Shown: positions 18,074-28,036 of the stretch, piece after piece
Layout: the number at the start of each line of letters is the position of its first letter
Numbering within the stretch: position 1 is the stretch's first letter
Assembly: GCF_000304475.1 (NCBI RefSeq)
Contig: NC_018940.1
Span: 434,001-498,000, forward strand
Direction of reading: 5' to 3'
DNA from: Kazachstania africana CBS 2517
Lineage: Eukaryota > Ascomycota > Saccharomycetes > Saccharomycetales > Saccharomycetaceae
Length of the DNA stretch: 64,000 nucleotides
The notes under the pieces: generated by a model
What the model was told of the DNA's origin: nothing
Database searches by the model: none
The model's input: only the letters and a program-made list of their open reading frames with translations
Made by a program: the position numbers and the translations under genes

Positions 18074-18813
18074 ACTGATCTTTTAAATCTGACAAAAATA
18101 GTATTAAACTTTGATTCAGTCGAGCTATTACACTTCAATCACTAAATATAATGCTTGGATCACAGGAAAGTGACTTAATAGCTTTTTGCTTCTGCTTCTA
18201 ATGTTGACCTCAGAATTTGCTGGATGTAAGATCGTTTCTTTTAAAGTTAATTTGCTCCTTCTACGACTTCTCTTCTCGAGCAAAAAAAATACGATGAGAT
18301 AAAATTTCTGAAGCTTTCTCGACAACAACGTCAAAAATTTCGGCACGTTGATTAAACTGGAAGGAGGAAAGGCATTTGGGATGATTAACTATCTTTTACT
18401 TTGAACGGCCTTTCGAATAATACCGGTGTAATGATTCTGTAAGTTGAGCAAATTTAGTGACTAATTTTCAATTTTGTGTTTTCGCATCTTTTAGTGCAAC
18501 ATCCTGGACAGATAAAACGTTATACAGCTTTTTTTTAGGACAAAGAGGACCAGATCATGCACCGATTGCATCGATGCATGCAATGTATGTATATGTATGG
18601 TAGTATTTGCCCAGGTCTGTGTTGCGAGCAGAAAAGCCGGGTAACGTTGCACCGGATTAACTTCTGCTGAGTAAAATCGCTTGTTTGAATTAGACGTTGA
18701 TCTGGCGAATATGAAGAGAACTGGACTTTTGTTTAGACAAATCAGCCAGTAATCCCGAGAAGTGTAAAGCAACAAGTGGCTAACTATAAACTCACTTAAA
18801 GAAAGAACGAACA
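18074..18813. other. MAC1-UBC7 divergent promoter region
   Basis: No gene supported. It holds three Mac1-type elements (18251-18257, 18278-18284, 18445-18452) and an imperfect palindrome of GCATGCA/TGCATCGATGCA type near 18564-18583. Confidence 0.6.
18251..18452. promoter_or_regulatory. Three copper-response elements (TTTGCTC) upstream of MAC1
   Basis: TTTGCTC at 18251-18257, its inverse GAGCAAA at 18278-18284 and TGAGCAAA (inverse of the full TTTGCTCA) at 18445-18452. Mac1 binds TTTGCTC(A) and needs two copies. The first two form an inverted pair about 180 bp before the MAC1 start codon. Confidence 0.55.
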
Positions 18814-19311
18814 ATGTCTAAAACTGCACAAAAACGTCTATTGAAAGAGCTACAACAGCTTATGAAAGACTCACCACCTGGTATAGTGGCCGGCCCTAAA
18901 ACTGAAGATAACATATTTCAATGGGACTGCTTGGTTCAGGGACCACCAGATAGTCCGTATGAAGGCGGTGTGTTTAATGCACAGCTAGACTTTCCCAAAG
19001 ATTATCCATTGTCTCCTCCAAAATTGACCTTCACACCAAGCATACTACATCCAAATATCTATCCAAATGGTGAGGTTTGCATATCAATCTTACACTCTCC
19101 AGGTGAAGATCCTAATATGTATGAGCTAGCTGAAGAGAGATGGTCACCGGTTCAAAGTGTAGAAAAAATTCTTCTGAGCGTGATGAGTATGCTCAGTGAA
19201 CCAAATATTGAGAGTGGCGCCAATATTGATGCATGCATTCTTTGGAGGGATAATAGGAAAGAATTTGAGAGACAAGTTAAATTAAATATTTTAAAAACAT
19301 TGGGATTTTAA
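18814..19311 (+). CDS. UBC7: Ubiquitin-conjugating enzyme Ubc7 (Qri8)
   Basis: E2 enzyme of ER-associated degradation, recruited to the ER membrane by Cue1 and working with the Hrd1 and Doa10 ligases. It is 165 residues, identical in length to S. cerevisiae Ubc7. The catalytic Cys is C89 in [17 protein letters not shown], and the acidic active-site loop typical of the Ubc7/Cdc34 class follows at about 94-108. The HPN motif (residues 79-81) is present. The fold is complete. Position matches YMR022W. Confidence 0.97.
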   Translation: MSKTAQKRLLKELQQLMKDSPPGIVAGPKTEDNIFQWDCLVQGPPDSPYEGGVFNAQLDFPKDYPLSPPKLTFTPSILHPNIYPNGEVCISILHSPGEDPNMYELAEERWSPVQSVEKILLSVMSMLSEPNIESGANIDACILWRDNRKEFERQVKLNILKTLGF

Positions 19312-20335
19312 GAAGATGAAAGGCATACTTGGAAGCCTGTATTTCTACCAACACATATCTATATAATAGCTAGCTTAATGTCCGTTTGTTTGAAGAAACA
19401 TAAATCTTAGGGCATACGAGGAGGAATAATAAATAACTAAGCGGTGCGTGCCATGCCTTCCTCCCATACTATATACATCTAGTTCCTTTCCACTTAACCT
19501 GTCATTACAACGGGACAAAACGACCTTCTAAAACAGAATACACAACATTGAGTGCATAGGTACCTCCCATTACATACTTTAACCGATCTTCCCTAGCTAC
19601 AAGATTTCTCTTTCTAATTATAGTAGTCACACCTTATATTTTACATCTGAAATTCAAAAAAGCCAAGCAATTAATTATCTCCACTTGAAAATTACTTTTT
19701 TCTAAGATCAGTAGTTTCCTACAGAACTTTCTTACCCATATCTCGCAACGTCGGCCAAGCCTCGAGGGAAGCTAAAAAAAAGAAAAACGCCAAGCCGCTA
19801 ATTTACAAAACAGTGAGTATCAAACAGGAAAGCAATTTGACGCAGCGTACCCAACTATAAGCTCTAATCACCCGTTTGCTTTCTCTTACAATGGTCAAAG
19901 ACTAGTTTGAAAGCTTGTAACTAAAACGCTTGATATCTTCAAGTAGAAGATACAGTTGGAGAACCTATTCATCTGATACGATACAGTTCAATGTACGAAA
20001 AAAGAAGCTACACGTAAAACTAAATCTCAATGACCTGGGCTTCGATTAGTGTGAAAATACAAGAGCGCATACTCAGCCCAGGTGTTTTTTTTCTCTTGCC
20101 TATTCATGACCGCTGAGAAACGAAAGAAAAATTACGTATGAATACTTCATTAACTCAAAGCAACGAAGAAACCTTAGCTACCTGCTTTCTTTATTCACAC
20201 ACTAGAGACTGTATTTCCCTTTCTTATACCTTGTTAATATTATTTAAACTCTAAACAAAATTATTTCTTGATCTATACCAGTGAAATGAAGTTAGCGTCA
20301 CCTCCCTTCATTACAAATATTCCAGAGAAGAAACA
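19312..20335. other. UBC7 3' / DCW1 promoter region
   Basis: About 1 kb without a supported gene. The one marked structure is a 9-bp inverted repeat ACCTGGGCT (20033-20041) and AGCCCAGGT (20075-20083) followed by a run of eight T. It could be a small non-coding RNA end or a regulatory palindrome; no known RNA was recognised. Confidence 0.5.
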
Positions 20336-21685
20336 ATGATTCCTAGGATAAAGACCTTTGCTTTAATATTATCGACTCTAATATGGAGATCACAATCACT
20401 AGAATTAGATTTGGATGACTATCAATCATTACAAAATGCAACTGCATTAGTTGCCTGGGGTCTTATGGATTACTATGAAGGTACTAAATACGGTGGAACT
20501 GTAGGTATGTTTTCCAGTCCATACTACTGGTGGGAAGCAGGCGGTGCCTTCGGAACTTTATTGGATTTTTGGTACTTCATGGATAACGACACTTATAACG
20601 ATGAAATTCTGGCAGCAATGGTTTATCAAGCCGGGAATGACTGGGACTATATCCCACTGAATCAATCTACAACTGAAGGAAACGACGATCAAGCCTTTTG
20701 GGGTATAGCTGCAATGACTGCAGCAGAGAGAAATTTCACAAATCCAGCATCTGATGAGCCTCAATGGTTATACCTTGCCCAAGCTGTCTTTAATACAATG
20801 GCTCTACGTTGGGACACGGACTCTTGTGGTGGTGGTCTGAGATGGCAAATTTTTACCTGGAATTCTGGTTACGATTATAAAAATTCTGTGTCAAACGGTG
20901 CGTTATTTCATCTAGCTGCAAGATTAGCGAGGTATACAGGTAATGACAGTTATGTGGACTGGGCTGAGAAAGTTTATAACTGGATGGAGGACACAGGCTT
21001 CATCACGACGGGAAATACACTTTATGTCTATGATGGTGCCAGTACAGAGGATAATTGTTCTTCCGTCACTAAATATCAATGGACTTATAATCAAGGTCTG
21101 ATATTATCTGGCGCCGCATATTTGTATAACTATTCTGAATCTTCCTTATGGTATAACAGGACAATGACTGCCCTTTCATCATCAGGTGTTTTCTTAAACA
21201 ATAGTATTATGTGTGAAGCTGCTTGTCAACCAGCAGGTACATGTGATACCGATCAGCGTTCATTCAAGGCCTACTTTGCTAGGTTTTTGGGAGTGACGGC
21301 TCAATTAGTCCCAAGTACAAGAACCCAAATCATGACATGGATGAATGCATCGGCATACGCTGTAGCAGAATCATGCTCAGGCGGTACTGATGGCCATACC
21401 TGCGGTCTAAACTGGTTCCTTGGGAGCTGGGACGGTTATTATGGCCTAGGTGAACAAATGTCTGCATTGGAAGTTCTGGTAAATACACGTGCACTTGATA
21501 AACCCGGCCCATATAATAGTACAAATGGTGGTTCGTCACAAGGTGATGGTGCGGCAGGTACCGAAACAACCGCTACAAATTTGGCACCTTTAAATATTAC
21601 AGGCGGATCAAAAGCAGCAGCAGCTATTATTACTGCTGTTATAGGTATTTCTCTAATCGCATGTACCTTATGGATTATATTTTAG
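20336..21685 (+). CDS. DCW1: GPI-anchored GH76 mannosidase-like protein, Dcw1/Dfg5 family
   Basis: Cell-surface glycoside hydrolase family 76 protein thought to transfer GPI-linked mannoproteins onto beta-1,6-glucan; Dcw1 and Dfg5 are jointly essential in S. cerevisiae. It is 449 residues. Features are a signal peptide (about 1-21), the conserved YYWWEAGG at 63-70, the catalytic Asp pair in NDDQ (D117, D118), many N-glycosylation sequons, and a C-terminal hydrophobic tail after a Ser/Gly/Thr-rich stretch, fitting a GPI signal. In S. cerevisiae this gene lies on chromosome XI near PHD1, the duplicate of the SOK2 block. Its place and orientation here are what the ancestral order predicts. DFG5 is the alternative name. 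Confidence 0.88.
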   Translation: MIPRIKTFALILSTLIWRSQSLELDLDDYQSLQNATALVAWGLMDYYEGTKYGGTVGMFSSPYYWWEAGGAFGTLLDFWYFMDNDTYNDEILAAMVYQAGNDWDYIPLNQSTTEGNDDQAFWGIAAMTAAERNFTNPASDEPQWLYLAQAVFNTMALRWDTDSCGGGLRWQIFTWNSGYDYKNSVSNGALFHLAARLARYTGNDSYVDWAEKVYNWMEDTGFITTGNTLYVYDGASTEDNCSSVTKYQWTYNQGLILSGAAYLYNYSESSLWYNRTMTALSSSGVFLNNSIMCEAACQPAGTCDTDQRSFKAYFARFLGVTAQLVPSTRTQIMTWMNASAYAVAESCSGGTDGHTCGLNWFLGSWDGYYGLGEQMSALEVLVNTRALDKPGPYNSTNGGSSQGDGAAGTETTATNLAPLNITGGSKAAAAIITAVIGISLIACTLWIIF

Positions 21686-21808
21686 TAAGTTAACCAGTTC
21701 TACGTCATTCAAGAAACATATAAATTATTAAATAGGAGCACCGCATAGTTGATAAAAGTATATCATTCTCATCATTATATGTATATTCTTCGGTCATTAT
21801 AGAATATT

Positions 21809-23344
21809 TTACTTTCCAATACAAAATTTTGAAAAGACTGCATCGAGGATTTCTTCGACGTCAACATGCTCTCCTGTGATTTTACTTATACCATCAATTG
21901 AATATTGTAAGTTCTCACTTAATATAATAAGATCATGCCTATCATTGTTAGATTTTAAAAATTCATTTATACCATACAGAACGTCTTTTCTTAGGATTTC
22001 CTTTGCTCTCATAGATATCGTAATGGCTTCAGAATGCTTGTTCAAAAATGAGATCTTTTCAGTCTTTTCTTTTAGAACAGTGAAAAAGGCCTTAACTCCA
22101 CTTGAAGTTTTGGAAGAGGTCGTAATAATTGGAAAATCGAGACCCTTGAAAGAAGAACATACATCTCGTTTAATGCTTTCCAAAATCTTCTTGTCTTCAA
22201 AAAGATCTGATTTGTTTAGTACCACCAATATTTCCTTTTTTCGCCCGTATAGTGATTTTACCCAAGAAATAACCTCAGCATCAAGTATTACGTTCCTTGT
22301 AGGATCGAGAACTAATATACAAATGTCACTTTTTCCACTCTTTTCTTTTGCCCTCTCAATCCCTAAAAGCTCTATTTTATCATTACTCTCCTTCCTTATG
22401 CCTGCTGTATCGGTCATTATTATCTTTTGCCCGCCAATATTTATAAGCGTGCTCACAGAGTCTCTTGTAGTGCCAGGTATGTCACTCACAATTGAAGTAT
22501 CATCATTTGTAACCATATTCAACAATGAAGACTTCCCAACGTTCGGAGAACCCATAAATACTATTTTAATACCATCATTTAGTATATCCGCCCTTTCCAC
22601 CTTATTTATGAAGTCAATAACTTTGTTTTTTAATCCTAGTATTTTATTTGAGACGCCTTTTATAATATCATGACTTGTGGACAAATCATTGTCATCCCCA
22701 AAATCAATAATAGCAGTCAATTGAGCCATACAAGTAATTAGTAAACTGCGCCATTCACGAAACAACAATTTATTATCACCATTCAGGCTAGAAAGAATAC
22801 TGCGTCTTTGGGCCTCAGTATCAGCGTTAATCAAATCGTTTATCGCCTCTACTTCTGTCAAATCAAATTTTGAGTTGTGGAAGGCACGCTTAGAGAATTC
22901 TCCAGGTTGCGCATATCTTATATTGAAATTACTACTTCTATCATGTAGCAAATTTATTGCATTTAAAACACTTGAAACGATTGCTCTACCACCATGTACA
23001 TGTAGTTCCAGTATATCTTCCCCTGTGAAGCTTTTCGGTGATTGGAAGAATAAGATCAGAGAAGAATCGAGCAGTAATGGCTTGTTATTTATGATTTCGA
23101 ATGGATGGTACAGTTTTCTTAAAACTGCCTCTCTAGGTATTGGATCTGCAGAACATCTTGTTAATTTATGGTAAATATATTTGGCATGTGAACCAGAGAT
23201 CCGTATGACAGAAATAGCTGACTTATGGCCAGTTGGCGTAGATAGGGCATATATTGTCGGAAAATTGGATGTTAATGGCTTTACTAGCCTCGAATAAAGT
23301 CTCATCTTCCCAGTCGAGAGAGGAAAAGTTATAGGTAGCATCAT
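21809..23344 (-). CDS. MSS1: Mitochondrial tRNA-modifying GTPase Mss1
   Basis: MnmE-family GTPase that, with Mto1, adds the carboxymethylaminomethyl group at wobble uridine of mitochondrial tRNAs. It is 511 residues (S. cerevisiae 526). It starts with a basic, hydroxylated presequence, then the TrmE N-domain (IYALSTPTGHKSAISVIRISG). The G domain has GSPNVGKSS (G1), DTAG (G3) and NKSD (G4), and the family C-terminal CIGK with its conserved Cys closes the protein. Met codons at 1, 2 and 14 are possible starts. Position matches YMR023C. Confidence 0.96.
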   Translation of the reverse strand: MMLPITFPLSTGKMRLYSRLVKPLTSNFPTIYALSTPTGHKSAISVIRISGSHAKYIYHKLTRCSADPIPREAVLRKLYHPFEIINNKPLLLDSSLILFFQSPKSFTGEDILELHVHGGRAIVSSVLNAINLLHDRSSNFNIRYAQPGEFSKRAFHNSKFDLTEVEAINDLINADTEAQRRSILSSLNGDNKLLFREWRSLLITCMAQLTAIIDFGDDNDLSTSHDIIKGVSNKILGLKNKVIDFINKVERADILNDGIKIVFMGSPNVGKSSLLNMVTNDDTSIVSDIPGTTRDSVSTLINIGGQKIIMTDTAGIRKESNDKIELLGIERAKEKSGKSDICILVLDPTRNVILDAEVISWVKSLYGRKKEILVVLNKSDLFEDKKILESIKRDVCSSFKGLDFPIITTSSKTSSGVKAFFTVLKEKTEKISFLNKHSEAITISMRAKEILRKDVLYGINEFLKSNNDRHDLIILSENLQYSIDGISKITGEHVDVEEILDAVFSKFCIGK

Positions 23345-23499
23345 TTTAGCAGCATTATTTTCAATATGTTTTTATACGTGTGAAGAAGGATATAACTATA
23401 GGGCTGAACAGAAAACTTCACTGCTTAAAACGTTGAGAGTTAACTCAAATACATATCGTGTAATTATAGCAGCTACAAAGTAAAAAAATAAAATAAAAT

Positions 23500-23571
23500 G
23501 GACGAGTCCGGAATCGAACCGAAGACCTCTCCCATGCTAAGGGAGCGCGCTACCAACTACGCCACACGCCC
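23500..23571 (-). tRNA. tRNA-Ala (anticodon AGC)
   Basis: On the minus strand the sequence starts GGGCGTGTGGCGTAGTTGG and ends GGACTCGTCC, 72 bases. The anticodon loop CTTAGCAT gives AGC, read as IGC after deamination. The T arm contains GGTTCGATTCC (B box). It differs from S. cerevisiae tRNA-Ala at only a few positions, all compatible with pairing. No intron. A T-rich pol III terminator follows (A-rich on the plus strand at 23481-23498). Confidence 0.97.
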
Positions 23572-24367
23572 GCAGTTAATTGTTTTTATATATTTTTGAA
23601 GGAAATAGCATAGAGTGTAATGACAGAGAAATATGATCTTCAAAAGCTCTCAAATGGAAGTTAGTTCTTGTAGAAAGACAGTACGACACGTAAGAAGATG
23701 GGACTCAGAGTACATACAGACATTTTGCTTTGCTTTTATCAACAAGAAAAGAAAGCACAGAAGCATAGTCTAAATAGGTGGTATAGCACAATGTTTCTGA
23801 GCTGCAAGTGACCCTCAGAATGCCCTATTACCATAAAAATAGTCTTCGGGAGCTCTAATATTTGTATGGTTAACGACATTGCTTCTCATTTCATTTCAAT
23901 TCCTCACTTTAATGGAATAAAACTTTTCAATCCGCTAGGTAGCAATGGAATGACAATCAAAATCAAAAGCGCCATTTTAATATTTATTAAGGTCAAGTTG
24001 CTTCGAAGAGAATCTCAGGGTACAGCCCTAAAAAATGTCTCGAGGCTTTACTCGTCTGCCAGCTATGAAAGCTTACCGATTATTCACGTACGGGTGGGGC
24101 TGTCCCGACAAGTGAAACTCACAACCGAAAAACCTGCCATGTTACAATATAATAATGAGTACTTTTGGATACTTGTTGCGATGATTGTAGTATTGCAGTA
24201 CCGCCAAGATAAAGAAATTCTGTTTCTATTCATATCCTTTTCTTGAAATTTTATTATTGTTAAAGTCGATATCCGGAGTGGGTAGCTTTTAAAAAAAGTT
24301 ACGTTAAGTTTCGAGCATTTCATGAACTTAGAGAAATGCTTGTAAATACAAAAAGGCTGTATGACCA
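23572..24367. other. Region between tRNA-Ala and MRPL3
   Basis: Nearly 800 bp with no supported gene. A 126-codon open frame (23866-24246) has no recognisable domain. I see no long terminal repeat upstream of the tRNA. Confidence 0.5.
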
Positions 24368-25417
24368 ATGCTATGTTCCACTGCTAGATCTACATTCTCG
24401 AATTCTATTCTGCAGAAATATCTTTTCTCCAGTTTAAGAAAGCACGTTTTCTATCGAGCTAATAGCACTTTGACAAAGACGGAACTTGGGAAGTACGAGG
24501 TATATTATAAGAACCTACAAACTGCAATAAACGAAACGCCCGAGACAATAATCTCCAAGTCCCCAACATTGACTACTCTACACAAGAGAATAGGCTTGCC
24601 CAAAGAGTTTACATTATCTAATTTATCAAAATGTTTGACCTGTAGATCATCATTCTCCACTTCTGATAGTCTGACCATTACTGCAACAGCAAAACAAGCC
24701 GATAATCATGGATTGAATATATTTGGTAAGAACTTACTGACGTTTCATGTCACTAAATTTCTTTTAATGAAATATCCTAGATTACCTACCGTGGTATTAA
24801 ATGCTGCAATTAATGCATACATATCCAAGAATGTGCTGGCAAATATTGCAAGGTCATGGGGTGTTGAAGTTGAACAGTCTACAATAATGAAAAGGTTTCT
24901 CAAGAATGAACCAATTAGTGTTACCCTAGGTAAACTTAGGTATTATAATAATGAATTTAATAAGGTTGATGGTATTGAAATGATATCTAAATTGAACTAT
25001 TCTGAAAATGATGCGTTAGCTCTTTTTGTTAGAAGTGTAATAAGCGTTTTATGGACAATAAACGAGCACGCTGCTGTAGATTTCATCTATAAATACATAC
25101 TCAGCAGGAAACTAGATATTTCCAAACTATTTTATTTTGAAAATCCTACGAGAGAGTTAGCAAGGCTTTGCGAGAGAGAAAACTTTCAAAAACCGGTTTC
25201 TAAACTGATTGCAGAATCTGGGAGATTGTCAAAGGCTCCTGTGTTCATAATTGGTGTGTTTTCAGGTGAAGAGAAGTTGGGTGAAGGTTACGGATCTTCA
25301 TTAAAAGAAGCAAAAGCAAGGGCTGCAACTGATGCTTTAATGAAGTGGTATGCATACGAAGCTGTTCAAAATAGCAAACAGGAACCTCTAATAGACCCAG
25401 GGACCGTAATTGTGTAG
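24368..25417 (+). CDS. MRPL3: Mitochondrial large-subunit ribosomal protein Mrpl3 (mL44)
   Basis: Component of the mitochondrial 54S subunit, derived from an RNase III-like protein that lost catalysis. It is 349 residues (S. cerevisiae about 390). The first 30 residues are a basic presequence ([20 protein letters not shown]). A degenerate RNase III-type domain ([20 protein letters not shown]) occupies the middle, and a double-stranded-RNA-binding domain lies at about 280-335 ([19 protein letters not shown]). The usual acidic catalytic signature is not seen, as expected. Position matches YMR024W. Confidence 0.92.
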   Translation: MLCSTARSTFSNSILQKYLFSSLRKHVFYRANSTLTKTELGKYEVYYKNLQTAINETPETIISKSPTLTTLHKRIGLPKEFTLSNLSKCLTCRSSFSTSDSLTITATAKQADNHGLNIFGKNLLTFHVTKFLLMKYPRLPTVVLNAAINAYISKNVLANIARSWGVEVEQSTIMKRFLKNEPISVTLGKLRYYNNEFNKVDGIEMISKLNYSENDALALFVRSVISVLWTINEHAAVDFIYKYILSRKLDISKLFYFENPTRELARLCERENFQKPVSKLIAESGRLSKAPVFIIGVFSGEEKLGEGYGSSLKEAKARAATDALMKWYAYEAVQNSKQEPLIDPGTVIV

Positions 25418-25543
25418 AGATCATTGTATATAACTAAAAAAAATCCTGTATATAAGCGGAACGATTCAAATTCATGAAAAGGAAAAGAGACGCATTCACC
25501 CACCAATGTCAAAGAATGATTAGAGATATAAGAAAGTGGGAAG

Positions 25544-26293
25544 ATGGATTATTCAATAAATATGGATTCCAATGTAATGTACAGTGTTAATTACGAATAC
25601 GAGAATGATCTCAACTCACTCAGCGAGAGTGAACTTGTACCGCAATGCTATTTACTTTTGGGGCAGGTTCAAAATGGTAAAGACATCACCATTAGTCGAA
25701 ACATCAAAATACCGATAACTCTAGAAGCTGTTACATCAGAGTTTGGTTTCGATGACAAAAATCTAGAAATGAAAATTGAGTTAATCAGAGTAACTGAACC
25801 AAATTTAGATGTGATAGGATTACTGTTAGTAAATCCCAAAGTTTTTGATTATGATTCAATTATGCATAGATTGATGGAAAGAATAGTAATCCTTTTCAGA
25901 TATGAAGCTGATAATAAACTTGAATGTTATGTCAAAATGATCAATGATTTTAAACTCGTTGACTTCCAGTATAAATTCAATTCTGTGCAAGTAATGAATT
26001 CCAAAGAAGACAAAAAAGGTGGCAATATAAGCACCTACGAAAAACATCAATTAGAAGAAACAAACTATAGAAATGTTGTTGAAAAGTTAATCATTAGGAT
26101 AAATACTACTCTAAACTATTTACAAAAAAGTGAGGAACCGAATGACCTAATATTAAGGAAAATATCAATGATAATCAGTGGCTTGAAGAGACCAGTAACT
26201 GAAGATATTGAAAAGGAAATCATAAATCATGAAAATGAGATAAAATTATTGGAGATTGTATTAAATCAATGGGAAATGACTGTATCAGATTAA
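25544..26293 (+). CDS. CSI1: Csi1, COP9 signalosome subunit (probable)
   Basis: In S. cerevisiae Csi1 is a small divergent subunit of the COP9 signalosome that removes Rub1 from cullins. This protein is 249 residues (S. cerevisiae 295). The N-terminal half looks like a degenerate MPN fold (YLLLGQVQNGKDITIS, then VIGLLLVNPK) without the metal-binding JAMM His residues. The C-terminal part is helical. The main support is position between MRPL3 and PEX12, as YMR025W. Its last 9 bp overlap the 3' end of PEX12 on the other strand. Alternate starts exist at residues 7 and 12. Confidence 0.75.
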   Translation: MDYSINMDSNVMYSVNYEYENDLNSLSESELVPQCYLLLGQVQNGKDITISRNIKIPITLEAVTSEFGFDDKNLEMKIELIRVTEPNLDVIGLLLVNPKVFDYDSIMHRLMERIVILFRYEADNKLECYVKMINDFKLVDFQYKFNSVQVMNSKEDKKGGNISTYEKHQLEETNYRNVVEKLIIRINTTLNYLQKSEEPNDLILRKISMIISGLKRPVTEDIEKEIINHENEIKLLEIVLNQWEMTVSD

Positions 26294-27433
26294 GAGCCTC
26301 CTAATACCTGTAAATACCCATTCTTTGGTATCCTTGTCAAACACACAACCCAGCAGTCTCTGATTTGTTATGGGACTTTTACCTTCATGTTTTTTTAGAT
26401 AGTCTATCGTGCAGGGATAGCAAGCTACTAATCCATTTTCCAATATGCAAGGATTTGTGATAGGCTGCGAACATATGGGACAATTATTTGAAGTCAAAGT
26501 CTCACCTTCACGAGTTGGCGGTCTTGGGATTTGTTTATCTATATTATTTAGCTTATTGGATAATTTTGTCGATAAGTCATTGGCAACCCACCATTGATAA
26601 ACTTTCAAGATGAATATAAATGCTGGGAATAAATTTGCCAAAAGCTTAAAATTTATTGAGTTTAAGAATTTTAAATTTTCCATTACTGATTTCCATACCG
26701 TCATCTTATTGAGTTTCACTGGCCTATTAAAATCATTATTATTCTTGAGCGGTATACCCTGATAACTCCCGGACCTCTCCTGTAAAGGTACCATTATTCT
26801 TGTATATTCAATGTTAGTTATGTAATCTAAGAATGAAGTAGAACCTGTTTTTCCGCCAAGAAAGTTCAATTTGACAACTAGATTGAGTATGAAAACGAGT
26901 TTTTTAAACTTTGGATACCATTTTAAAAACCATTTGTGTATCTTTTCATTAGTTTCATGGAAAGTAGATTGAACCGAGAGTTTTTGATGAAGTTCATCTA
27001 ATTTTATTTTTGAATAAGGTATTATTGTCTTTTGCAACAGAAGAATCAATTTCTGCCACTGAGTTAACTGTAAATTTAGTAACCATTCACCGTTTTCATT
27101 TTCCAATAACTTAGTTTGAGCTCTTAAATATGTCTTATTCTTAGCGTTAAATTTTTGCAATCCGTAAAACCTGTCAATAAAAGTTGAATTATAATGATTT
27201 AAATGATAAAGTTCAACACCTCCTTTTAAAAGAAGCCTAAACCACTCATCAAAATAGTTATTTATCTGAAGTTTCCATCTTGTCGGGTTGTTAAGAATCC
27301 AGTAATTTGTTATGATATACCTAATAGATGAAGGGAGCAAATCATCGATTTCCTGAGAAGAGACGATTTCAAAAAGAGTTGGATACAACGTATCACTCGT
27401 AGTACTAGATGGCAGACTTGAATAGAAACTCAT
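26285..27433 (-). CDS. PEX12: Peroxin Pex12, RING-type peroxisomal E3 subunit
   Basis: Peroxisomal membrane protein that with Pex2 and Pex10 forms the ubiquitin ligase recycling the import receptor Pex5. It is 382 residues (S. cerevisiae 399). The N-terminal Pex2/Pex12 domain contains several hydrophobic helices (for example KLLANLFPAFIFILKVYQWW). The C-terminal zinc region from about 316 has C318 and C321 (NCPICSQPITNPC) and further Cys/His in VACYPCTIDYLKKH. That is the partial, single-zinc RING known for Pex12. It converges with CSI1, with 9 bp shared. Position matches YMR026C. Confidence 0.95.
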   Translation of the reverse strand: MSFYSSLPSSTTSDTLYPTLFEIVSSQEIDDLLPSSIRYIITNYWILNNPTRWKLQINNYFDEWFRLLLKGGVELYHLNHYNSTFIDRFYGLQKFNAKNKTYLRAQTKLLENENGEWLLNLQLTQWQKLILLLQKTIIPYSKIKLDELHQKLSVQSTFHETNEKIHKWFLKWYPKFKKLVFILNLVVKLNFLGGKTGSTSFLDYITNIEYTRIMVPLQERSGSYQGIPLKNNNDFNRPVKLNKMTVWKSVMENLKFLNSINFKLLANLFPAFIFILKVYQWWVANDLSTKLSNKLNNIDKQIPRPPTREGETLTSNNCPICSQPITNPCILENGLVACYPCTIDYLKKHEGKSPITNQRLLGCVFDKDTKEWVFTGIRRLLI

Positions 27434-28036
27434 ATCTTCAGGTTTACTATATCTTCTGTGCTTTCTTGTTCGATCAAGAGAAGCTTCCTAAAATTGACTT
27501 ATTTTTTTCATCTATGGAAAGCATCTTATGATATCGAATCACACTATGCAAGCTTCTAAGTAGTGATATTGCAAGAAACATCTTCTCGATAGAACGGTAA
27601 TCAGTTGTTAAGTGGTGTGAGTAATGAATCAAAAGGAGCTCTCCACGAATTATACATTTCATTGACACCACTCTTCTCACACGTCATTAACTCGAAGTGC
27701 GTATGACAAAAGAGGACCCTACCGGCTAACACAAAACAAGCCCCACATCCAGCTTCCCCAGCCTTCTGCCTCTTACCATGACTAATACAACTCTGCTCAT
27801 CAACTGGCTACTAGTTAACAGTTGAATTGTTAATCACGATGACCAATTCAACTTCCAAAACCCAGAACCCAGGATTCGAAATATTGGATCTTTTGACGAG
27901 AAGCTGGAAAAAATCGTACGTTCGAGCAAATTAATGGTCACGAGAAACAGTGACATGTACGTAATATATAAGCAAGTAGCTTGGACTGGCAATTGCATCT
28001 TAAGAAAACTATTCTAAGCTTACCAGTAAGATAATC
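27434..28036. other. PEX12-HRT2 divergent promoter region
   Basis: No gene seen. A TATA box TATATAAG lies at 27965-27972, about 70 bp before HRT2. Confidence 0.55.

Noticed and set aside
21876..22673. 265-codon open frame on the plus strand opposite MSS1
   Set aside because: Antisense shadow of the highly conserved MSS1 GTPase gene.
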